Notes under the pieces: model-generated
What the model was told of the DNA's origin: nothing
The model's database searches: none
Seen by the model: the letters and a program-made list of their open reading frames with translations, nothing else
Shown here: piece by piece, positions 55,154-62,102 of the stretch
Numbering within the stretch: position 1 is the stretch's first letter
Layout of the letters: each line of letters starts with the position of its first letter
Source of the DNA: Candidatus Rokuibacteriota bacterium
Lineage (GTDB): Bacteria; Methylomirabilota; Methylomirabilia; Rokubacteriales; CSP1-6
DNA length: 64,000 nucleotides
Direction: 5' to 3'
Assembly: GCA_016866775.1 (NCBI GenBank)
Contig: VGLJ01000004.1
Location: 62,001-126,000 of the forward strand
Translations under genes and position numbers: made by a program

Positions 55154-55656
55154 CCGCCGTAGAAGAGCTTGTCGCCGAGCTCCTTCAGCCAGAGCGTCGC
55201 GTCGTCGGCGCGGCCCTCGGGCTGCTTGGTCACGCCGGCGTCGACGACCTTGCCGACGAAGACCGAGTGGTCGCCGAGCTCGACGGTGCTCTCGAGCGTG
55301 CACTCGACGTACGCCGGCGTGCTCGCGAGGATCGGCGCACCGGTCGTGCCGCGCCGGAACGCCTCGCCGGAGATCTTGCCGTCCTTCAGCTCCGCCGGCT
55401 TGAAGAACGTGAAGGCGAGCGCCTGCTGCCCCTTGCCCAGCACGTTGAGCGCGAACGACTTCGATTCCTTGATCAGCGGGTGCGCGTGCGAGTCCTTCTT
55501 CACGCCCACCACGACCAGCGGCGGCTCGAACGAGGTCTGCGTCACCCAGTTCACGGTGGCGGCGGACACCTCGCTGCCGTCGTGCTTGGCCGCGGTCAGG
55601 ACGAAGAGACCGTAGGGGATCATCCGCAGCGCGGTCTTCTTGACGTTGGGATCCAT
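55150..55656 (-). CDS. Flavin reductase-like, FMN-binding split barrel
   Basis: 168 residues: M-I-P-Y-G-L-F-V-L-T-A, then S-A-A-T-V-N-W-V-T-Q-T-S-F-E-P-P-L-V-V-V-G-V and F-A-L-N-V-L-G, all from the flavin-binding barrel. It supplies reduced flavin to a partner. The gene diverges by 81 bases from an HpaB/acyl-CoA-dehydrogenase-like monooxygenase, the usual partner type. GGAGGAC precedes ATG 55656. Confidence 0.87.
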   Translation of the reverse strand: MDPNVKKTALRMIPYGLFVLTAAKHDGSEVSAATVNWVTQTSFEPPLVVVGVKKDSHAHPLIKESKSFALNVLGKGQQALAFTFFKPAELKDGKISGEAFRRGTTGAPILASTPAYVECTLESTVELGDHSVFVGKVVDAGVTKQPEGRADDATLWLKELGDKLFYGG

Positions 55657-55708
55657 CGCGTCCTCCAGAGTGGTGTGGGGCTCCCGGATTGTGCGGCTCG
55701 CGGCGTTC

Positions 55709-55718
55709 ACTGTACCAT
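55709..55718. promoter_or_regulatory. Symmetric bidirectional -10 element (reductase / monooxygenase)
   Basis: ACTGTACCAT fits A-N3-TA-N3-T. The plus hexamer TACCAT lies 19 bases before the monooxygenase start, leaving a ribosome site; the minus hexamer TACAGT faces the reductase gene. Shared control would couple the two subunits. Confidence 0.4.
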
Positions 55719-55737
55719 CGCGCCCGGAGGCGCGCCG

Positions 55738-56928
55738 ATGCCACGAGGATTCGCGGACGTGACGTACGACGAGGCGATGCGCCGCGCGCGCGATCTCGTG
55801 CCCGTCCTCCGCGAGCGCGCGGCGGGCGCGGAAGGCGCGCGCCGGATGCAGAAGGAGACGCTCGACGACCTGCATCGCACCGGCCTGCTGCGGTTCCACC
55901 AGCCCAAGCGCTGGGGCGGGATGGAGCTGCCGTTCGTGGCCATCTTCGACATCCCGGACGAGGTCGCGCGCGGCTGCGCGTCGACCGCGTGGAACGTCGG
56001 CAACCTCGCCATCCACCACTGGCTCCTGGCGCTCTACGACCCGCGCGCGCAGGAGGAGGTGTGGGGCGCGAACCCCGACGCGCTCATCGCTTCGGGCATC
56101 GCGTACCCGCAGGGCCGCGGGCGCCGCGTCGACGGCGGGTTCGTCGTGAGCGGCTTCTGGAACTTCTCGAGCGGTGTCGATCACTGCGAGTGGAACATGC
56201 TCGCGGTGATGGTGCGCGACGGCGACCGCGTGGTCGATCACCGCATGTGCCTCGTGCCCCGCGGCGACTACGAGATCGTCGACGACTGGCACGTGCTCGG
56301 CATGCGGAGCACCGGCTCGAAGTCGGTCCGTGCGAAGGAGCTCTTCGTGCCGGAGCATCGCGCGCTCTGCATGTACCTCGCGCGGGGCGGCAGCGAGTTT
56401 CCCGGCGCGTCGGCGAACCCCGGCGCGATCTATCGCGTGCCGATCTCGGGCCTGAGCTCGCATTGCCTCGCCGGCTCCGGGATCGGCAACGCGCAGGGCG
56501 CGCTCGAGCAGACGATCGCCGCGATCAAGGAGCGGAGCACGAGCTACACGGCGATGCGCATGCGCGACTTCCAGGCCGTGCAGCTCCGCGTGGCGCGTGC
56601 CGGCGCGACGATCGACGCCGCCCGCCTCGTGTGCCGCGGCGATTGTCTCGAAGGCGATCGCATCGCCGGGGCGGGCGGGGTGCCGTCGATCGAGGAGAAG
56701 CTGCGCTATCGCCGCAACGTCGCGTGGGCGGTGGAGCAGAGCACCGACGCCGTCGACGCGCTCCACGCGCTCGCCGGCGCGAACGGAATCTACGACAGCT
56801 ATCCGATCCAGCGCCTCTTCCGCGACCAGCACGCGCTGGCCGCGCACATCGGCTTCAGCTTCGACGCGCAGGGCGGCCCGTGGGCGCTCGTCGCGATGGG
56901 CGGGGAGTTCAGCTCGCCGACGATGTAG
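55738..56928 (+). CDS. Acyl-CoA dehydrogenase-fold flavin monooxygenase, HsaA/HpaB-like
   Basis: A 396-residue group D flavoprotein monooxygenase. Blocks: L-H-R-T-G-L-L-R-F-H-Q-P-K-R-W-G-G, C-A-S-T-A-W-N-V-G-N-L-A-I-H-H-W, V-V-S-G-F-W-N-F-S-S-G-V-D-H-C-E-W and G-M-R-S-T-G-S-K-S-V. Relatives hydroxylate phenolic rings using reduced flavin from a separate reductase, encoded divergently here. The active-site base expected of true acyl-CoA dehydrogenases is not needed in this group. The substrate is probably aromatic but unknown. Confidence 0.86.
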   Translation: MPRGFADVTYDEAMRRARDLVPVLRERAAGAEGARRMQKETLDDLHRTGLLRFHQPKRWGGMELPFVAIFDIPDEVARGCASTAWNVGNLAIHHWLLALYDPRAQEEVWGANPDALIASGIAYPQGRGRRVDGGFVVSGFWNFSSGVDHCEWNMLAVMVRDGDRVVDHRMCLVPRGDYEIVDDWHVLGMRSTGSKSVRAKELFVPEHRALCMYLARGGSEFPGASANPGAIYRVPISGLSSHCLAGSGIGNAQGALEQTIAAIKERSTSYTAMRMRDFQAVQLRVARAGATIDAARLVCRGDCLEGDRIAGAGGVPSIEEKLRYRRNVAWAVEQSTDAVDALHALAGANGIYDSYPIQRLFRDQHALAAHIGFSFDAQGGPWALVAMGGEFSSPTM

Positions 56929-57465
56929 TCAGCGCGTCGGGGTGATCTCCTCGATCAGCCCATACGCCAGCGCTTCCTGGGCGTCGAGATACCGGCTCCG
57001 GCGAACGTCTTCCGCGATCTCTTCGGCGGGGCGGCCGGTCGCGCGCGCCAGGCGTGCGTAGAGCTGCCACAAGAGATCCTGCTGCTCGCGGTTCTGCGAC
57101 GCGATGTGGTGAGGCGTGCCCGAGAACCCGCCTCGCGGTTGGGCGAGACTTAACCGCGCGTGCGGCGTCGCGATCCGCCGATCGGCCGACGCCACGATCC
57201 CGAGCGCCGGGCCGCCGATCTGGCCGCGGCAGAGCGCGTGCACGGGCGCGCGCAGCCGCTCGACCGCGTCGATCACGACGAACACCGCGGAGAGGGTGCC
57301 GTCGGCGCTGTCGACGTGCAGGGTGACGGGATCGTCCCCGCCGCCGTCCAGCGCGATGAGCTGCGCCTCGACCTGCGTGGCCAGCGCGTGATCGAGCGGA
57401 CCGGTGAGCATCACGATCCGGCGCTCGAACAGCTTCTCGCGCAGCCAGTCCGGCGCGCCGCTCAC
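56929..57465 (-). CDS. ClpP-like protein without catalytic triad
   Basis: 178 residues of ClpP/crotonase fold: L-F-E-R-R-I-V-M-L-T-G-P-L-D, V-T-L-H-V-D-S-A-D-G and R-S-R-Y-L-D-A-Q-E-A-L-A-Y-G-L-I-E-E-I. The serine position (ClpP A-A-S-M-G) reads G-Q-I-G-G-P-A-L-G, residues 81-89, so Ser is Gly. The His in A-R-I-x-x-H-Q-P is Ala108 in A-R-L-S-L-A-Q-P. The Asp region is S-R-Y. It cannot be a serine protease; a ClpR-like structural or regulatory role is likely. It is coupled (GTGA) to the cyclic-nucleotide-domain gene. Confidence 0.82.
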   Translation of the reverse strand: MSGAPDWLREKLFERRIVMLTGPLDHALATQVEAQLIALDGGGDDPVTLHVDSADGTLSAVFVVIDAVERLRAPVHALCRGQIGGPALGIVASADRRIATPHARLSLAQPRGGFSGTPHHIASQNREQQDLLWQLYARLARATGRPAEEIAEDVRRSRYLDAQEALAYGLIEEITPTR

Positions 57466-58289
57466 GGCCGCGCGAGGTCCCGGTGGATGTCGTCGAGCCG
57501 GTCCTCGATGCGGTTGAGCTTCGCGGCGAGCTGCGTGATCTCGGACTCGGCCTTGCGGTTCACCGCGAAGTCGAGCTCGCTGCGCAGCCGGTCCTTCGCG
57601 TCCTGCCGGTTCTGGCTCATCATGATGATCGGTGCCTGCACGGCGGCGAGCATCGAGAGGAACAGGTTCAGCAGGATGAACGGGTAGGGATCCCACGCGC
57701 GCACGGCGAGGGCCACGTTCGCCGTCGCCCAGGCGACGAGGACCACGGCGAACGCGATGATGAACGACCACGAGCCGCCGAAGCGCGCCACCCCGTCCGC
57801 GAGGCGGTCGCCGACCGTGAAGGTCTCGGCGATCACCTCGTTGGGGTTGCGCGCCGCCCGCGCGCGCACGAGGTCCTGCGCCGCCCGGAACTGCCGCGCC
57901 GACATCGTCAGCATGTCGAGGCCCGCCAGCGGCTTGCGCTGCAGCAGCCCCGCGATGTCGTTGCGGTCGATCTCGATGGCCGTCGTCTCCTCGAGCGCCG
58001 TCGCCGTCGTCTGGTGCGTCGCGGCGGAGAGCATCGACGACATCCCGAAGATCTCCCCGGCCAGCGGCTGGTCGAGCACGACCTCCTGGTTGTCCTCGTC
58101 GATCACGATGACTTCCACCCGGCCGCTGACGACGACGTAGGCCTTCTCCCCGACGTCGCCGGCGCGGTAGATGCGCTGGCGGGCCGCGAAGCGCCGCATT
58201 TCGACCTGCTCGGCGAGGACCGCCCGCTCGTCCGCGTCGAGGAGCGAGAAGATCGGAATGTCCGCGAACAGCTTGGGATCACATGGCAT
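57462..58289 (-). CDS. Cyclic nucleotide-binding domain / DUF1003 membrane protein
   Basis: 275 residues. A cNMP-binding domain comes first (about residues 8-125; F-S-L-L-D-A-D-E-R, G-E-K-A-Y-V-V-V-S-G-R-V-E-V and G-E-I-F-G-M-S-S-M-L). A DUF1003 domain follows with two membrane helices (W-S-F-I-I-A-F-A-V-V-L-V-A-W and P-Y-P-F-I-L-L-N-L-F-L-S-M-L-A) and the P-I-I-M-M-S-Q-N-R-Q motif, then a coiled coil. The phosphate-cassette Arg of true cAMP binders is not obvious (A-A-T-H-Q-T), so the ligand is unclear. It is leaderless by prediction (TATCAT six bases before ATG). Confidence 0.85.
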   Translation of the reverse strand: MPCDPKLFADIPIFSLLDADERAVLAEQVEMRRFAARQRIYRAGDVGEKAYVVVSGRVEVIVIDEDNQEVVLDQPLAGEIFGMSSMLSAATHQTTATALEETTAIEIDRNDIAGLLQRKPLAGLDMLTMSARQFRAAQDLVRARAARNPNEVIAETFTVGDRLADGVARFGGSWSFIIAFAVVLVAWATANVALAVRAWDPYPFILLNLFLSMLAAVQAPIIMMSQNRQDAKDRLRSELDFAVNRKAESEITQLAAKLNRIEDRLDDIHRDLARP

Positions 58290-58295
58290 GGCCCA

Positions 58296-58305
58296 ATGAT
58301 AATCT
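58296..58305. promoter_or_regulatory. Symmetric bidirectional -10 element (DUF1003 / YcaQ-like)
   Basis: ATGATAATCT fits A-N3-TA-N3-T. The plus hexamer TAATCT ends seven bases before ATG 58313 and the minus hexamer TATCAT ends six bases before the start at 58289. Starts are 23 bp apart, so both transcripts would be leaderless. Confidence 0.5.
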
Positions 58306-58312
58306 CCGGCGG

Positions 58313-59599
58313 ATGCCACGCCGCCCGATTCCCGTGCGCGCGGCTCGCGGGCTCTTCCTCCGGCGCCAGCACCTCGTGGCGCCGCGCGCGGCGGCGCTCA
58401 CGGCCCCCCGCCTCGTCCGCTTCGTCGAGGACGCCGGCGGCCTCCAGCTCGATTCCATCAACGTGCTGGAGCGCGCGCACTACCTGACGCTGTGGGCGCG
58501 CTTCGGCCCGTACGATCGCGCGCGCCTCGATCGCCTCGTCTACGGCCGCCGGCTCTTGTTCGAGTACTGGGCGCACGCGGCGTGTCTCGTCCCCACGTCG
58601 GCGTTGCCGTGGTGGCGCCGCGCGATGCTCGACTACCGCATCCGCCACACCGGCTGGTCGGACTGGCTCCAGCGCAACACGCGCGTCGTCGCGCGCGTCA
58701 AGGCGGCCGTCGCCGCGAACGGCCCGATGGGCAACACCGACTTCGAGCACCGGCGCGTCGCCGGCGGCAGGAGCGGGTGGTGGGACTGGACCCCGACCCG
58801 GCACGCGCTCCATTACCTCTGGATGACGGGCGCGTTCACGGTCCACTCGCGCCGCCACTTCCACAAGCGCTTCGACCTGCTCGAGCGTGCGCTGCCCGGC
58901 GTGGCCGGCGTGGTCCCGGCCACGCGCGACGCGTTCGTGCGCTGGCACGTCGAGCGCTCGCTGCACGCGATGGGAGCCGCGACCGGGGCCGATCTGCGGT
59001 GCTACCTGACGTTCCCCCGATTCGCGCCGGGCGCCCGCCGCGCGGCCCTGCGCGCGCTGCTCGCGGAGGGCGTGGTGCGCGAGGTCGCGGTGGACGGGTC
59101 GTCGGCGCCGTGGTTCGCGCTCGCGCGTGATGTGCCCGCGCTCGCGCGCGAGGCGCGCATCCGGGCGCCGTCACGCGGGACGACCTTCCTCGCGCCGTTC
59201 GATTCGCTCCTCTGGTATCGCGAGCGCGTGGCGCGGCTCTTCGGCTTCGACTACCGGATCGAGGTCTACACGCCGGGCGACAAGCGCGTGCACGGCTACT
59301 ACACGCTGCCGATCCTCCACGACGGCCACCTCATCGGCCGGGTTGACGCGAAGACGCACCGCGCGGAGGGCCGCCTCGAAGTCCGCCACGTGCACTTCGA
59401 GCCGTGGTTCGCGGCCGGCGCGCCGTCGCCGGTGGCGGGCGAGCGGGTCGATCAGGACGCGGCGCTGGCCGGTGTCGCCGACGCGTGCCGCTCGCTGGCC
59501 GCGTTCGTCGGTGCGAGCGAGACGGTCATCGGCCGCGTGACGCCGTCTCGCCTCCGTACACTGTCGCGTATTGTGGACACGTCACCAGGTGGTCGTTGA
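58313..59599 (+). CDS. YcaQ-like winged-helix DNA glycosylase family protein
   Basis: 428 residues of the HTH_42/YcaQ family, which repairs interstrand cross-links. Seen: D-S-I-N-V-L-E-R-A-H-Y-L-T-L-W-A-R-F-G-P-Y, then Y-W-A-H-A-A-C-L-V-P and F-L-A-P-F-D-S-L-L-W-Y-R-E-R-V-A-R-L-F-G-F-D-Y-R-I-E-V-Y. The Q-x-D/Q-x-Q active-site region reads Q-L-D-S-I-N. ATG 58313 was preferred over an upstream choice at 58283 from the family start. It converges on tag with a 74-base overlap; both are DNA-repair genes. Confidence 0.85.
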   Translation: MPRRPIPVRAARGLFLRRQHLVAPRAAALTAPRLVRFVEDAGGLQLDSINVLERAHYLTLWARFGPYDRARLDRLVYGRRLLFEYWAHAACLVPTSALPWWRRAMLDYRIRHTGWSDWLQRNTRVVARVKAAVAANGPMGNTDFEHRRVAGGRSGWWDWTPTRHALHYLWMTGAFTVHSRRHFHKRFDLLERALPGVAGVVPATRDAFVRWHVERSLHAMGAATGADLRCYLTFPRFAPGARRAALRALLAEGVVREVAVDGSSAPWFALARDVPALAREARIRAPSRGTTFLAPFDSLLWYRERVARLFGFDYRIEVYTPGDKRVHGYYTLPILHDGHLIGRVDAKTHRAEGRLEVRHVHFEPWFAAGAPSPVAGERVDQDAALAGVADACRSLAAFVGASETVIGRVTPSRLRTLSRIVDTSPGGR

Positions 59600-60113
59600 C
59601 CATGCCGACCGCCTGCATGAACGCGTAGCAGATCGTCGAGCCGACGAAGCTGAAGCCGCGCCGCTTGAGGTCCTTGCTGAGCGCGTCGGACTCGCCCGTC
59701 CGCACGGGGATCTGCCGCGGGCGTCGCCACGCGTTCCGCTTCGGCGCGCCGCCGACGAATCCCCAGACGTAGCGATCGAACGAGCCGTGCTCCTGCTGCG
59801 CCTTCAGGAACGCACGCGCGTTGCTCACCGCGCTTTCGACCTTCTGACGATGACGCACGATGCCGGCGTCCTGCATGAGCCGGTCCCTGCGCGCCGCGGT
59901 GAACCGCGCGACCTTCGCCGGGTCGAACTCCGCGAACGCCCGCCGGTATGCCGCGCGCTTGTTGAGGATGGTGGACCAGCTCAGCCCGGCCTGCGCGCCT
60001 TCGAGGATCAGGAACTCGAAGAGCACGCGGTCATCGTGGACGGGCACGCCCCACTCGGCGTCGTGATACGCGATGTCGAGCGGGCTCCGCGCCCACGCGC
60101 ACCGCTCCGTCAT
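59526..60113 (-). CDS. tag: DNA-3-methyladenine glycosylase I
   Basis: 195 residues of Tag, which removes 3-methyladenine from DNA. Zinc ligands: Cys5 (T-E-R-C-A-W), His17 (Y-H-D-A-E-W-G-V-P), and His/Cys in V-N-D-H-L-V-T-C-P-Q-Y near the end. Also F-E-F-L-I-L-E-G-A-Q-A-G-L-S-W and R-N-R/K-type base-pocket segment D-A-G-I-V-R-H-R-Q-K. It overlaps the DUF488 gene as ATGA and ends a five-gene operon. Confidence 0.92.
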   Translation of the reverse strand: MTERCAWARSPLDIAYHDAEWGVPVHDDRVLFEFLILEGAQAGLSWSTILNKRAAYRRAFAEFDPAKVARFTAARRDRLMQDAGIVRHRQKVESAVSNARAFLKAQQEHGSFDRYVWGFVGGAPKRNAWRRPRQIPVRTGESDALSKDLKRRGFSFVGSTICYAFMQAVGMVNDHLVTCPQYATVYGGETASRGR

Positions 60114-60499
60114 GCGAGCGTGGCGCCGTGGTCCGCGAGCAGGTCGCGCAGGATCGAGCGGTGGCAGCGATCCTCGCGCTCGCAGTAGCAGCCGACCGAC
60201 AGGTTCGCCTGGTGCGAGAGGCGCGCGAGCATCTCCAGGAGCCGCTGTCGCCCGGGCGTCCGCATCTCGCGGCGATAGCGCTTCGCGTAGCTCGCCCACC
60301 GCGTATCGGTCCACGGCGTCGACAGGGCCCAGCTCACGAGCGGGGCGCTGGGCGCGAGGTCGGGAAGCCAGACGTCGTAGAAGTCGCGGCGCGCGTAGTC
60401 GGTCTTCTTCACGCCCCGCGGCGGCCGGCGGACCGTTCCGAGCCGCAGGCCTTCGTCCTTCGCGCGCGGCGAGCCGAGCCGGACCACGCGGAGGCTCAC
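60110..60499 (-). CDS. DUF488-family protein
   Basis: 129 residues. The C-terminal C-Y-C-E-R-E-D-R-C-H-R-S-I-L motif and the internal W-A-S-Y-A-K-R-Y-R-R-E-M segment are typical of the short DUF488 form. The cysteine-rich motif may hold metal or be redox-active. Function unknown. GTG start overlapping the lactonase stop; the same joint leads into tag. Confidence 0.85.
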   Translation of the reverse strand: MSLRVVRLGSPRAKDEGLRLGTVRRPPRGVKKTDYARRDFYDVWLPDLAPSAPLVSWALSTPWTDTRWASYAKRYRREMRTPGRQRLLEMLARLSHQANLSVGCYCEREDRCHRSILRDLLADHGATLA

Positions 60500-61515
60500 G
60501 GGAGGTCCACGATCTCGATCCAGTTCGGGTTCTTGCCCATCGGGTACTCGCGGAGCTTCGTCAGCGTGCCGCGCTCGGGATCGATCCGATACGCCGACAT
60601 CGCGCGCGAGAGCTGGCCCACGGCGAAGAGATAGCGGCTCGAGGACTCGATCGCGAAGCCGCGCGGCTGCGTTTCCGTCGGGAAGTTTCCGACCGGCGTC
60701 AGCGTGCTGCTCGCGGGATCGAGCCGGAAGCCGGCGAGGGTGCTCGAGCGGCGCTCCGACGCGTAGAGGAACTTGCCGTCGGGCGTGACGTGGATGTCCG
60801 CCGCCGCCGTCTTCTCCTGGAACCCGGGCGGGATCGCGCTGATCCGCTGCTTCTCCTTCAGCGCCGCCGTCGCGGGGTCGTAATCGAAGACGTAGACGGC
60901 GGCGTCGGTCTCGCCGAGCAAGTACACGATCCGGCCGTTCGGATGGAACCGGAAGTGCCGGGGCCCGGCCTTGTCCTGCACGCGCGCCGGCGCGATCGGG
61001 GTCAGCGTGCCCGCGGACGCGTCGAACCGGAACACGGTGATCTGATCGTTGCCGAGCGTCGGCACGAGGACGTGCCGGTTCGCGGGGTCGGCGAGGATCG
61101 AGTGCGCCTTCGGATGCCCTTCGAGGACCTGGTGCGCCGGCTGCACCGTGCCCGGCGGATCGACGCGGCTCACCGTCACCTTGTTCCCCGGATACGACGC
61201 GCCGAGAAGGTAGCGGCCCGTCCGGTCGAGCGCGATGTACGCCATGCTGTCGGCGAGGGGACCGCTGGCGACGTGCTTCAGCGTGCCCTTCGCCGGGTCG
61301 ATGGCGAACGCGGCCGCGATTTTCGGCTCGTCGCGCGTGCCCGCGTAGAGGAGCGTCTTGTCCGGGCTCACCGCCATCGGCGTCGAGCCGCCCGGCGTCG
61401 TGACGCCGGGAATGGCGACCTTCTCCACCGGCGTCAGGTCGCCGTTCGGCCGGTCGAGCCGCAGGACGATGATCTCGTTGCTCTCGGTGTTGCCGACGTA
61501 GAGGAACGTGCTCAT
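60496..61515 (-). CDS. Lactonase-type beta-propeller, 6-phosphogluconolactonase family
   Basis: 339 residues, seven-blade propeller of the YbhE/lactonase family: M-S-T-F-L-Y-V-G-N-T-E-S-N-E-I, D-K-T-L-L-Y-A-G-T-R, G-P-R-H-F-R-F-H-P-N-G-R-I-V-Y and P-D-G-K-F-L-Y-A-S-E-R. The conserved Arg, Glu and His positions of lactonases are seen in P-R-H and S-E-R. No signal peptide, so cytoplasmic. It follows the HAD gene with an ATGA joint. Confidence 0.88.
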   Translation of the reverse strand: MSTFLYVGNTESNEIIVLRLDRPNGDLTPVEKVAIPGVTTPGGSTPMAVSPDKTLLYAGTRDEPKIAAAFAIDPAKGTLKHVASGPLADSMAYIALDRTGRYLLGASYPGNKVTVSRVDPPGTVQPAHQVLEGHPKAHSILADPANRHVLVPTLGNDQITVFRFDASAGTLTPIAPARVQDKAGPRHFRFHPNGRIVYLLGETDAAVYVFDYDPATAALKEKQRISAIPPGFQEKTAAADIHVTPDGKFLYASERRSSTLAGFRLDPASSTLTPVGNFPTETQPRGFAIESSSRYLFAVGQLSRAMSAYRIDPERGTLTKLREYPMGKNPNWIEIVDLP

Positions 61516-62102
61516 AGGCACTCCAGCGCGCGCAGCGCGCGCTCGCAGCGCGCGGCGCTCTCGAGGCGGATGGTGTGAATGCCGAGGCGCGCGGCGGCCT
61601 CGACGTTGACGTCCACGTCGTCGATGAACACCGTGGCGGCGGCGTTCAGCCCGAAGCGCTCGAGCACGTGCGCGAAGATCTCGCGCTCCGGCTTGCACAG
61701 GCCGACGCGGCGCGAGACCACGATGCCGTCGAACGCGTCCCAGAAGGTCTGCGTGACGTCCAGGTACTCGATCGAATCGACGCCCATGTTCGACAGGCAG
61801 AAGAGCCGATGCCCCTTGTCCTTCAAGCGGTACAGCAGATCGATCGACTCCGGCATGCCGACCCAGCGATGTGACATCCCGCGGAAGATGTGCGCGACGT
61901 CGCGCTCGGACATGCCGGCTCGCGTCGCCGCACGCGTGATCGCGTCATCGAGCGCGAGCGTGCCACGGTCGACCTCGACCCAGTCGGCGTAGAGCGCGCC
62001 GTGGACACGATCGTGCGCGGCCGGATCGCTGAAGATCTCGGCGAGGAGCGCGGGCCGGTCGTACGTGACCAGGACGCCGCCGAGATCGAAAATCAGATTC
62101 AC
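61512..62102 (-). CDS. HAD-family hydrolase
   Basis: 196 residues of HAD subfamily IA with the phospho-Asp6 in I-F-D-L-G-G-V-L-V, Ser in C-L-S-N-M-G, Lys in L-C-K-P-E-R-E-I-F, and F-I-D-D-V-D-V-N. As in YihX-type members, the second Asp of motif I is Gly. It is a small phosphatase of sugar phosphates or nucleotides. It is coupled to AOR by GTGA. Confidence 0.88.
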   Translation of the reverse strand: MNLIFDLGGVLVTYDRPALLAEIFSDPAAHDRVHGALYADWVEVDRGTLALDDAITRAATRAGMSERDVAHIFRGMSHRWVGMPESIDLLYRLKDKGHRLFCLSNMGVDSIEYLDVTQTFWDAFDGIVVSRRVGLCKPEREIFAHVLERFGLNAAATVFIDDVDVNVEAAARLGIHTIRLESAARCERALRALECL

